Source: Rubrobacter indicoceani (GTDB lineage Bacteria > Actinomycetota > Rubrobacteria > Rubrobacterales > Rubrobacteraceae). From it: 64,000 bases of DNA. The translations under genes and the position numbers were made by a program. The DNA lies in assembly GCF_003568865.1 (NCBI RefSeq), contig NZ_CP031115.1, positions 372,001 through 436,000 of the forward strand, read 5' to 3'. Each line of letters opens with the position of its first letter. Within the stretch, counting starts at the first letter, position 1. The notes under the pieces are model-generated. The model did no database searches, was not told where the DNA came from, and saw only the letters and a program-made list of their open reading frames with translations. Below are positions 16,384-23,957 of the stretch, piece after piece.

Positions 16384-17151
16384 CTACGCCTTGAGGCGGT
16401 ATCCGGTTTTAAAGATCCACCATATCGCGGTGAGGCAGATGGTGAGGAAGAGAAGCGTCATGGCGAGGCTGACGCCGACGCTTACGTCTGAGATACCGTA
16501 GAAGCTCCAGCGGAAGCCACTTATAAGGTAGACGACCGGGTTGAGGAGCGTAACCGTCTGCCAGAACGGCGGGAGCATGCTTATCGAGTAGAAGCTGCCG
16601 CCAAGGAAGATCAGCGGGGTAAGGATCAGGAACGGCACGAGTTGGAGCTTCTCGAAGCCCTCGGCCCAGATGCCGAGCAGAAAGCCGAAGAGGCTGAACG
16701 TAAGAGCCGTCAGGACAAGGAAGGCGATCATCCACAGCGGATGCTCTACCCGAAGCGGCACGAAGAGCGTCGAGGTGGCGAGTATAAGAAGCGCGAGCAC
16801 GATGGATTTCGTCGCCGCCGCCCCGACGTAGCTCAGAACTATCTCAACGTAGGAGACGGGGGCCGAGAGCAGTTCGTAGATCGTCCCGGTGAACTTCGGG
16901 AAGAAGATCCCGAACGAGGCGTTCGAGACGCTCTGGGTCAGGAGGGAGAGCATTATAAGCCCCGGCACGATAAACGCTCCGTAGCTGACGCCGTCTATGC
17001 CGGTGATGCGCGAACCGATAGCCGCCCCGAAAACAACGAAGTACAGCGAGGTTGAGATAACGGGCGTTACGATGCTCTGGAGGATGGTGCGCCCCGTGCG
17101 GGCCATCTCGTATTTGTAGATCGCCTTGACCGCGTTGAAGTTGAAGTTCAT
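16384..17151 (-). CDS. ABC-2 type transporter permease
   Basis: A 255-residue integral membrane protein with six predicted helices, the topology of ABC-2 exporter permeases. The segment [19 protein letters not shown] near the C-terminus and [12 protein letters not shown] in the first half are characteristic. It probably forms a dimeric pore driven by the ATPase encoded just upstream, whose stop overlaps this start (ATGA). Substrate is unknown; such pairs export drugs, lipids or polysaccharides. No dedicated regulator gene adjoins it. Confidence 0.88.
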   Translation of the reverse strand: MNFNFNAVKAIYKYEMARTGRTILQSIVTPVISTSLYFVVFGAAIGSRITGIDGVSYGAFIVPGLIMLSLLTQSVSNASFGIFFPKFTGTIYELLSAPVSYVEIVLSYVGAAATKSIVLALLILATSTLFVPLRVEHPLWMIAFLVLTALTFSLFGFLLGIWAEGFEKLQLVPFLILTPLIFLGGSFYSISMLPPFWQTVTLLNPVVYLISGFRWSFYGISDVSVGVSLAMTLLFLTICLTAIWWIFKTGYRLKA

Positions 17152-18149
17152 CTTCCGTCCCGGCCGTTCTTTACAAGGTCTACAAAGATCTCCTCCAGAG
17201 AGCTCTGGCTGGTCCTGAGGTCGCGGAAGTGGACCGCGGCTTTTGCGAGGTCCGCGAGCAGGGAGTCTATGTCGGTGCGTTCGGCCTGCGTGTCGTAGGT
17301 GTAGACGAGTTCCCGGCCGTCCGGCGAAAGCTCCAGAGCGTAGCCCGAAAGCCCGGTCGGGACCTCATCGAGCTTCTCATGTAGCTGGAGGGTAAGCTGT
17401 TTTCTGCCGAGCTTGCTCATAAGCTCGACCTTGTCCTCTACAAGAACGATCCTGCCGTCGTTGATAACGCCTATCCGGTCGGCCATCTCCTCGGCCTCCT
17501 GGATGTAGTGGGTCGTCAGGATGATGGTTACGCCGCTTTTACGAAGCCCGCGCACCATCTCCCACATATCGCGGCGAAGCTCCACGTCAACGCCCGCCGT
17601 AGGTTCGTCGAGAAAGAGGATCTCCGGCTCGTGGGCGAGGGCCTTGGCGATCATCACCCGCCGCTTCATACCGCCCGAGAGCGTGAGGATCTTGTCGTCC
17701 TTCTTATCCCAGAGCGAGAGGCTCCTGAGGACTTTTTCGAGGTGAGCGGGATCCTTGCCCTTCCCGAAAAGACCCCGGCTGAAGGAGATGGTCGCCCACA
17801 CCGACTCAAAGGAATCCGTCGTGAGCTCCTGCGGGACGAGGCCGATCAAAGACCGTGCCGCCCGGTAGTCGGTGAGGATGTCGTGGCCCCCGGCGAGGAC
17901 CTCTCCGCCGCTCGGGTTGACGATGCCGCAGATGATGCTGATAAGCGTCGTCTTCCCCGCCCCGTTCGGCCCGAGCAGGGCGAATATCTCCCCGTGACGG
18001 ATCTCGAGATCAACTTCCTTCAGCGCCTCGAAGCCGGACTCGTAGGTTTTGTTCAGGCCGGAGACGCTTATGACGTGATCCGGGCCTCTACCCGGTGCTG
18101 CGGGCGAACCGCCCGAGCCGATTTCTTTGACCGTGACAGATGGTTTCAC
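17148..18149 (-). CDS. ABC transporter ATP-binding protein
   Basis: A 333-residue ATPase partner of the downstream permease. It has Walker [10 protein letters not shown] (about residues 59-67), a Q-loop (PQELT), the LSGGMKRRV signature, Walker [11 protein letters not shown] and the switch His in [14 protein letters not shown]. The C-terminal 90 residues form the DUF4162-like extension common in DrrA/NodI-type exporters. It probably powers efflux through the inner membrane. A roughly 30-residue N-terminal extension precedes the domain, so the true start may be slightly downstream. Confidence 0.92.
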   Translation of the reverse strand: MKPSVTVKEIGSGGSPAAPGRGPDHVISVSGLNKTYESGFEALKEVDLEIRHGEIFALLGPNGAGKTTLISIICGIVNPSGGEVLAGGHDILTDYRAARSLIGLVPQELTTDSFESVWATISFSRGLFGKGKDPAHLEKVLRSLSLWDKKDDKILTLSGGMKRRVMIAKALAHEPEILFLDEPTAGVDVELRRDMWEMVRGLRKSGVTIILTTHYIQEAEEMADRIGVINDGRIVLVEDKVELMSKLGRKQLTLQLHEKLDEVPTGLSGYALELSPDGRELVYTYDTQAERTDIDSLLADLAKAAVHFRDLRTSQSSLEEIFVDLVKNGRDGR

Positions 18150-18281
18150 GCTCCGGGTTCTCCTTCCGTGCGACCTCGCCGCGTCGAGACCGCGCTCCGC
18201 GGGCTCAGAGCAGAGTTTAAGCGGAATTCCTCCGTTACCAAGCGGCTGTTCGCAGGTTGACGATCGTACAGTCGGAACCGC

Positions 18282-18302
18282 TCCGCTTCGGCGTGAAGCG
18301 GA
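18282..18302 (-). terminator. Hairpin after the HAD/FabD-like pair
   Basis: TCCGCTTC (18282-18289) and GAAGCGGA (18295-18302) form a perfect 8-bp stem with a five-base loop, immediately beyond the stop of the mini-HAD gene. No T-run follows on the minus strand, so it is a weak terminator at best. Confidence 0.35.
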
Positions 18303-18653
18303 TTACCTTTCGTGGGCCTTCACGGCGCCGAGAACTTCCAGGAGTTTGCTGTCGTCCGGGTCGCCTTCGAAGGCCTCTACAACGTAGCCGCCGTGGCGCA
18401 GGACAAGGTCGGGGTAATCGTCAACGGCGAAGTCCACCGCAACGGGCAGGTCAGAGGATTTGGAGAAAATACCGAAGATCAGGTCTTCCACACCGAGGGT
18501 CTCGGCGGCGTTTTTTGCGTATCTGGCCCCGCCGCCGGACCAGATGTAGACGTGATGACCTTCGGAGATCAGCTTCTCGAAGACCCGCCGGACGTGTGGC
18601 CTGGCCCGTCCGGCCCCGAGAAGCGTCCCCTCAACGTCGAAAAAGACGTTCAA
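18303..18653 (-). CDS. Small HAD-superfamily protein
   Basis: A 116-residue HAD-like protein. The N-terminal FFDVEGTLLG keeps the nucleophilic Asp of motif I, but the usual second Asp (DxDxT) is Glu. VYIWSGGG is a motif-II-like strand, and VDDYPD near residue 80 looks like motif IV. It lacks a cap domain and is about half the normal HAD length. It could be a minimal phosphatase or have lost activity. Its start overlaps the stop of the upstream malonyltransferase-like gene, so the two are translationally coupled. Confidence 0.6.
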   Translation of the reverse strand: MNVFFDVEGTLLGAGRARPHVRRVFEKLISEGHHVYIWSGGGARYAKNAAETLGVEDLIFGIFSKSSDLPVAVDFAVDDYPDLVLRHGGYVVEAFEGDPDDSKLLEVLGAVKAHER

Positions 18654-19540
18654 ATCCGGTTCTCGTCACCGCGGTTCAGAAAGCTCTGCGCCTGCTCGCT
18701 GAGCCGGGTTCGGAAATCCTCGAAGGTAACGCCCCTCAGGGATGGAACTTCGAAGTCGCGCAGCATGCGGGTAAGGACGCCGCCGCCACCGAGCTCTATC
18801 CACTCCTCGACGCGCAGCCGGGCGAGGGTGTCCACTACCTTGATCCATCTGACCGGAGCGACCATCTGGTTTTTGAGCGCCTCCCGGACGGCCTCGGAGG
18901 TGATGAGCAGCGATCCGTCTATCGCGCTCACAACCGGGAAATCGGGGGTTTTGAACTCGACCTGATCAAGGACCCCCTTCATCTTTTCGGCGGCGCTTGC
19001 GACGTAGGGCGAGTGGGCCGCGAACGCGACGTTCAACGGAACCTTGCGGCCCTTTATCTTCGCCACGGCCTCCCCGAGCGTCTCCCGGAGGCCGGAGACA
19101 ACGGTCTGTTTCGGGGAGTTGTAGTTCGAGACCACGGAGTCCGAGGAGTCCCCGAGCGCGGCGGCGACCTCGTCGGGGTTTGCGCGCAGTATGGCGACCA
19201 TCCCGCCCGGAACCTGCTCTGCGACTTCGGCCAGGAATCGGTCGCGGTGGGCCACAAGCCAGACCCCGGCCTCGAAGTCAAAGCACCCGGCCGAGTAGGC
19301 CGCGCCGTACTCCCCGAGCGAATGACCGGCGACCACGTCCGGATAAACGTCGAGCGAGAGAACCTCGTCGGCGTCGCGGGCCGCCCGGGCAAAGAACTTG
19401 ACCTGATCCGGCACTACATCCCCGATCACCCGCCGGATCGCGGCTATCGTCTCCTCCGGCGCACCCGGAACCCCGCCGCCCTGACCGGGAAACACAAACG
19501 CCTTCAACCCGCCGCCCTCCAGAACCTCACCAGCCGCCAT
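18650..19540 (-). CDS. Malonyl-CoA:ACP acyltransferase-like protein
   Basis: A 296-residue acyltransferase of the FabD family. AFVFPGQGGG opens the fold, and the nucleophile Ser is in AGHSLGEYGAA at about residue 74. The catalytic His is in AFAAHSPYVASA. Arg of HRDRFL matches the carboxylate-binding position. FabD normally loads malonate onto acyl carrier protein. No other fatty-acid genes (fabH, acpP, fabF) adjoin it, and it is paired with a mini-HAD gene, so it may serve a secondary acyl pathway. The ATG at 19540 is favoured over a GTG three bases earlier because GGAGAG is correctly spaced. Confidence 0.8.
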   Translation of the reverse strand: MAAGEVLEGGGLKAFVFPGQGGGVPGAPEETIAAIRRVIGDVVPDQVKFFARAARDADEVLSLDVYPDVVAGHSLGEYGAAYSAGCFDFEAGVWLVAHRDRFLAEVAEQVPGGMVAILRANPDEVAAALGDSSDSVVSNYNSPKQTVVSGLRETLGEAVAKIKGRKVPLNVAFAAHSPYVASAAEKMKGVLDQVEFKTPDFPVVSAIDGSLLITSEAVREALKNQMVAPVRWIKVVDTLARLRVEEWIELGGGGVLTRMLRDFEVPSLRGVTFEDFRTRLSEQAQSFLNRGDENRI

Positions 19541-19670
19541 CACATCTCTCCAGACTTCTCAGGATCACCGTCCTCCGGACCGGTCCGAATCTCCGACTCC
19601 AGAACACTATGTAACATATCCCCGGGCCGGGGGGAGGCTCATCCCCGATTCCGGCCCGAACGGCGGGCGG

Positions 19671-20558
19671 TTACGGGTACGCCGGGGCGATAACCTTCAG
19701 GGCCGAAGGGAGGATCTTCACCTCGAAGCGCCTCGTCGGGGCGAGCATTTCACCGTCCACGTGAGCCGGGACCGGCTCCGCAAGCTCGACGGTGAGGTGC
19801 GAGGTTCTTTTCAGGTTGATCTCCTCGTGCCGGTGCAGGCCGTCGCCGAGCGCCGACGGGAGTATCCTCAGCACGTCGCGGCGACCTATCTCCTGCGACC
19901 ACACCACATCGAAGAGGCTGTCATCGAGCTTTGCGTGCGGCGCAAGCCGGAACCGCGCCCCGTACGTTGTCCCGAGAGCCGCCGCAACGAGGATCGTCTT
20001 CGCCTCCACCGTTGTCTGCTCCCCGTCGGGCTCCCTGAAGGTCAGCCGCGCCAGGTGGCACTCGAACCCGACGAGCAGCCGACCTATCGCCCAGAGGTAG
20101 CGTCCCGTCGCCCCGAGGTAGGCCGGAGCCACCGCAACGCCCTCCGCAACCTCCGCGTCGAAGCCTATCCCCAGCCCGTTATTGAAGGTGATGCCGTTCA
20201 CCTCGCCCGCATCCACCGACCGGACTCTGCCCGAGACGAGAACTTCGACCGCCTCGCGAAAGCTGCGCCCGAACCCGAAAGCCTTGACGTAGTCGTTGCC
20301 GCTCCCGGTCGGCAGGATGCCCATGATCCTCCCGGTGCCGATGCACGCCGAGGAAACCTCGTGGACGGTGCCGTCCCCCCCGACCGCCACGACTACCTCA
20401 TCCTCCGGGACGCTCCCGGCGAGCGACCGGGCCTCGCCGGGGGAGCTCGTGATGTACCACTCCGGGGAGACGCCACGCCCCTTCAATATCCCCGACAGCT
20501 CACCGAGAGTACGCCCGGACCGCCCGCGGTTCGCTGCGGGGTTGACGATCAAGTGCAT
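19671..20558 (-). CDS. Diacylglycerol/lipid kinase family protein
   Basis: A 295-residue soluble lipid kinase of the DagK/YegS group that phosphorylates diacylglycerol or a related lipid. It begins MHLIVNPAANRGRSGRTL, has the GGDGTVHEV catalytic loop (about residues 59-67) and LPTGSGNDYVKAFG. The C-terminal beta-sandwich ends EVKILPSALKVIAP, as in the family. The ATG at 20558 fits homologues. A TTG five codons earlier, behind GAGAGG, is possible. A GC-rich inverted repeat (about 19624-19658) lies after the stop. Confidence 0.88.
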   Translation of the reverse strand: MHLIVNPAANRGRSGRTLGELSGILKGRGVSPEWYITSSPGEARSLAGSVPEDEVVVAVGGDGTVHEVSSACIGTGRIMGILPTGSGNDYVKAFGFGRSFREAVEVLVSGRVRSVDAGEVNGITFNNGLGIGFDAEVAEGVAVAPAYLGATGRYLWAIGRLLVGFECHLARLTFREPDGEQTTVEAKTILVAAALGTTYGARFRLAPHAKLDDSLFDVVWSQEIGRRDVLRILPSALGDGLHRHEEINLKRTSHLTVELAEPVPAHVDGEMLAPTRRFEVKILPSALKVIAPAYP

Positions 20559-20837
20559 CTTTTCGCGCTGCAAGGGCCTCTCGTTTCTTTTGAGCCTGGA
20601 GTATCGAGCCGGGGTACGGACGGTAGTGAAAAATAACAAACCCCCGCCCTCCGCGCTTTGCCGGGGTGGAAGGCTTGCCGACCTCTACCTCGTGAAAACA
20701 TTTACATCAAGTTCAGGTTCAGGTAAAGTTACGCCCCGGATGAAGACAGAGAGAGCAAAGACCCCGTCGGCAGCAGGTTCCGCCCGACTCAGCGCGCCCG
20801 AACGTCGTCCGGCCTTCGGGGAGGGCGGTAGCGAAAG

Positions 20838-21380
20838 GTGAAGCCCCTCGAATCAGCGCGCTGTCAGCATCCCGGAGGCTTCAGGTCCTTTGGCAAGGCC
20901 GGGTTTCTCTGTCCCTCCTGCGGTGAAGAACTCGACGAGTATCAGCTTCTGCGGTGGGTCAGGGAGGCCGAAGTTGCCCGCGACGAGACTTACTCTCTGA
21001 AAGAGGGTGACGGATTCCGGGAGATAGTCCTTGAAGAGCGACAGCGAGAGGTCTATCGGCGGCGCAGGGTAGTGTACGGGTTGCAGAACAGACCCCGGCG
21101 CCAGATGGTGCGTCCGGAGATGATCCTGGTGGCTTACGACCCGCAGAAAGATGTTTACGATTGCCGGGTCTTTTACAAGGAGCCGCGTCCGGAGAACGCT
21201 CTGGACCGGTTTGCGATAGCCGCCGAGACGGGCAGGATCCTGGAGCTCCGTTCGGACCCGGAGTTTATCCTGCGGATCGTCGCCGGGAAAGTCGCGGAGT
21301 TTCACGCCGAGCGGGAGGGGATCTCCGGTGGTGGTGGACAGGCTCCGGGGCGCAGGGTCTTCTACGCGGCTGAACTCTAG
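20838..21380 (+). CDS. Hypothetical protein with possible zinc-binding N-terminus
   Basis: A 180-residue protein not recognised as a known family. The N-terminal part contains Cys and His residues (CQHP, then CPSC about 17 residues later) that could bind one zinc. The middle is charged, with VLEERQREVYRRRRVVYG, followed by a mixed alpha/beta stretch. No membrane segment or signal peptide is seen. It starts with GTG, about 12 bases after GGAGGG. It lies alone between the lipid kinase and a short membrane-peptide ORF. Confidence 0.55.
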   Translation: MKPLESARCQHPGGFRSFGKAGFLCPSCGEELDEYQLLRWVREAEVARDETYSLKEGDGFREIVLEERQREVYRRRRVVYGLQNRPRRQMVRPEMILVAYDPQKDVYDCRVFYKEPRPENALDRFAIAAETGRILELRSDPEFILRIVAGKVAEFHAEREGISGGGGQAPGRRVFYAAEL

Positions 21381-21489
21381 TCGGGGCAAGCGAACTCGTA
21401 TTCACCCTGTAGAATTCGTCGGAGGGCCTTCGGGCCAGAACAGACGATCAAAAGAAAACCTGTTACCACGGGAAAGGCGACGACCTTCG

Positions 21490-21582
21490 ATGAGCGGTCC
21501 CAACTTCATCTCGCTTGTAGTTCTGATCCTTATACTGCTCTTTATCCTGATGAACGTGGGGCCTTTGATCTCGGCTTTCTGA
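21490..21582 (+). CDS. Possible 30-residue membrane peptide
   Basis: The reading frame encodes a 30-residue peptide that is almost entirely one hydrophobic helix (from FISLVVLI to LMNV) with a polar N-terminal MSGPN. A TAGAAT -10-like element lies at 21411-21416 and a GGCC-TTCG-GGCC hairpin follows in the leader. GAAAGG is about 12 bases from the ATG, so the ribosome-binding site is weak. It may be a small regulatory membrane protein. Confidence 0.4.
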   Translation: MSGPNFISLVVLILILLFILMNVGPLISAF

Positions 21583-21603
21583 TGGTGGCGAGCCCGAAGG
21601 CTC

Positions 21604-22416
21604 TCAACGGTCGCCGGGCTTCAGGCCTCTGAGCCGGGCGGCGCGGTTGGCGATCATGGCCGCGCTCGCGCCCGCTCCGACGCCGTTGTCTATATTGACG
21701 ACGCTCAGGCCGGGGGAACAACTCTGGAGCATCCCCATGATGGCCGCCGTGCCGTCGCCGCCGAGCCCGTATCCGGTCGAGGTCGGAAGTCCTATGACGG
21801 GTACGCTCACCATCGAGCATACAACCGTCGGCAGCGCGCCCTCCATGCCCGCCGCCACCACCACGCAGTCCGGGTCGAAGTCTTTGATCATCGCGAGGGG
21901 TTCGGAGAGCCGGTGAAGCCCCGCCACCCCGACGTCGGCCCGAACCTCCACCCGCACCCCCATCTCCCGGGCGACCGCGACGGCCTCTTCGAGAACCGGA
22001 AGGTCGGACGTGCCGCCGGAGAGGGCGACCACCCGACCGCCGGACGGCTCCGGCTCCCCGGCCCCGACGACGAGCATCCCCCCGGCTCGCCTCGCGGAAA
22101 CCCCGGGCAGCGAGGAGCGAAGCTCACGCTCCGTATCTTCGGAGGCTCCACTCACCAGAACCCTCGCCTCGCCTTCAAGAAGAGCCGCGCAGATACCGGC
22201 GACCTGTTTCGGGGTCTTGCCCGGCGCGTACACCACCTCGGGAACCCCCTTTCTTGTTCGGCGACCGGCGTCCAGCACGGCGAAAGACCCTACGTGCCGG
22301 AGCCCCGTACGCTCGAGTTCCAGGGCAGCTTCGGCGGGGGAGAGGTCGCCGGACTCGACGGCCAGAAAAAGACCTTCTAGGGAAGCCCGGTTGTCTGGCG
22401 AGGGTAGGTTCATCAC
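21604..22416 (-). CDS. larB: Nickel pincer cofactor biosynthesis protein LarB
   Basis: Carboxylates and hydrolyses nicotinic acid adenine dinucleotide in synthesis of the nickel-pincer cofactor of lactate racemase. The 270-residue protein has an N-terminal helical part and a C-terminal domain related to AIR carboxylase PurE. Recognisable stretches are GGTSDLPVLEEA, VRADVGVAGLHR, VAAGMEGALPTVV, GLPTSTGYG and NIDNGVGAGASAA. The length fits the family. larC, larE and a racemase are not seen nearby, so the rest of the pathway must be elsewhere. Confidence 0.88.
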   Translation of the reverse strand: MMNLPSPDNRASLEGLFLAVESGDLSPAEAALELERTGLRHVGSFAVLDAGRRTRKGVPEVVYAPGKTPKQVAGICAALLEGEARVLVSGASEDTERELRSSLPGVSARRAGGMLVVGAGEPEPSGGRVVALSGGTSDLPVLEEAVAVAREMGVRVEVRADVGVAGLHRLSEPLAMIKDFDPDCVVVAAGMEGALPTVVCSMVSVPVIGLPTSTGYGLGGDGTAAIMGMLQSCSPGLSVVNIDNGVGAGASAAMIANRAARLRGLKPGDR

Positions 22417-22607
22417 CAGGGGATTCTAGTACGCCCGGCGGCCCGTGGAAAAAGAAGGAGCCTTAAAGGTCCATTCGGACCCTGAAGGCCCCGTTACCGC
22501 GCGGAAAGCTGCTAGTATTCCCCGGTGGTCAAAGATCCCGCGCAGGGGTCGAGGCCGGTGCCGGGCGGCTGGAGTCGGCATACACAAAAGAGAAGCGGAG
22601 GCTGGGG

Positions 22608-23312
22608 ATGGACATATTCAGCGGGGAGTTGCTGACTCGCTTTCTGGGCATCCTGCTCATAGACCTTATCCTCTCGGGGGACAACGCGGTCGTTATCGCG
22701 CTCGCGGTCAGAAACCTTGAAGGCGAGACGCGCCGGAAGGCCATCTTCTGGGGGGCCGCCGGGGCCATAACCCTGCGGCTGCTCTTCGCCGGGATAATCA
22801 CCTACCTGCTCCTGATACCGCTTCTGCCCGCCGTAGCCGCGCTGCTGCTCATCTGGGTTGCATGGAAGCTCCTGTTTCAGGCTCAGGAGGATCACAGCGG
22901 GGTCCAGAGCGGGGCGAGCATCTGGCAGGCGATAAGGATAATCATCGTCGCGGACGTCATCATGTCGCTGGACAACGTCGTTGCGCTCGTCGGTGTCGCG
23001 GACGGGAACTTCTGGCTGATCCTCGTCGGCATCCTGATCACGATACCGCTCATAATCTACGGTGCAAGGATACTCAGCTCGCTGATGGACCGGCTTCCCT
23101 GGCTTATCTACCTCGGCTCGGGCATTCTTATTTACGTAGCCTACGAGATGTTCGTGGGAGACCCGATCATCCACGACCTGCTCGTCAACACGTTCTTTGT
23201 CTCCTTTGAGCGGATAATCGCCATTCTCGCAGCGGTCGCCTTTATCGCCTACGGTTACTACCGGGTCAGGCAGTCCAGCCGGGTGCCGGCCACCGAACCG
23301 CGCGTCAAATAG
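22608..23312 (+). CDS. TerC family integral membrane protein
   Basis: A 234-residue protein with about seven membrane helices. The two TerC-type acidic motifs are present: LIDLILSGDNAVVIA (residues about 17-31) and VADVIMSLDNVVALVG (about 114-129). Members export divalent metals, mainly Mn2+, or are linked to tellurite resistance. No manganese riboswitch of the yybP-ykoY class was recognised upstream. The gene appears monocistronic and is followed by a long intergenic region with several hairpins. Confidence 0.88.
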   Translation: MDIFSGELLTRFLGILLIDLILSGDNAVVIALAVRNLEGETRRKAIFWGAAGAITLRLLFAGIITYLLLIPLLPAVAALLLIWVAWKLLFQAQEDHSGVQSGASIWQAIRIIIVADVIMSLDNVVALVGVADGNFWLILVGILITIPLIIYGARILSSLMDRLPWLIYLGSGILIYVAYEMFVGDPIIHDLLVNTFFVSFERIIAILAAVAFIAYGYYRVRQSSRVPATEPRVK

Positions 23313-23957
23313 AAGAGACGGCTCAGAAGGGCGGCCCTTCGGGGCGCCGGGCCTGACGACCGGTGCGATCACACCCGGCCCGAAACCTTTGAAATTTCGG
23401 AGCGCGGCATGACCGTCTGAGGCCCGTCGCACGGCAAAGCTCCGGCTCTACCTCCCCGGCGGGCTAGAATTGCTTCTGTACAAAGGAGCGCGAGCAAGAA
23501 AAGAGGCCGCATGAAGCTCGTCATTCGTCGGTGAGCCTAACGCTAGCGAAGCTGCTAGCGGACTCCTCATCCACGCAACCCTCTCGACGAATGGCAACAC
23601 ACGGTTCCTAGTGGAGGCGGCGTAAAGCGGGGAACGCCACGCTTGTCTCCTCCGGTGACGTGTTGCAGTACGTCGACAAACACGAGACCGGACGAGGTCC
23701 GTTTTACGTTGTGTTATCGGACGCAAGCGTACGATGTGGCAATGGTCGCGCCGAGAGCCATCCCCCCGCCGGACCGGTGGTCCCTTTATCCATTACTTTT
23801 GTGCTCTGCGGGGCAGCGGCTTGCCGTCCAGGTAAGCGTTCGTCCTCCACGCGCCGCTTCTGAATAAATTCGAGTATTCTCTTTACGTGCGCTTTCGCTT
23901 CGGTATCTCCCGTCAGCCGAATATCGGCTTCAGCCGTGGGAAGCCGGTGGTGCGGCC
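23313..23957. other. 645-bp intergenic region rich in hairpins
   Basis: No convincing gene lies between terC and the Mrp operon; short open frames on both strands lack protein-like sequence. Hairpins occur at 23380-23400 (CCGAAA/TTTCGG), 23522-23593 (see separate entry), 23619-23638 (GGCGT/ACGCC), 23657-23674 (GACGT/ACGTC) and 23915-23929 (AGCCGA-ATA-TCGGCT). A TAGAAT hexamer at 23465-23470 could be a promoter. The last hairpin sits just before mnhA. Confidence 0.5.
23520..23595 (+). ncRNA. Candidate structured RNA element with a possible 7-residue leader peptide
   Basis: Three nested stems fit one RNA: CATTCGTCG (23522-23530) with CGACGAATG (23585-23593), GTGAG (23531-23535) with CTCAT (23566-23570), and CGCTAGC (23541-23547) with GCTAGCG (23554-23560). 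A tiny frame encoding MKLVIRR (23511-23534) precedes it behind GAGG and ends inside the structure. The strand is uncertain, since a palindromic fold works both ways. A conserved-RNA family could not be assigned. Confidence 0.35.

Noticed and set aside
22440..22607. yybP-ykoY manganese riboswitch before the TerC gene
   Set aside because: The conserved loop sequences of that class are not recognisable in the 190-bp leader.
23448..23867. Remnant of a transposase or small gene between terC and mnhA
   Set aside because: Short frames on both strands show no transposase motif, no terminal inverted repeats and no target duplication.
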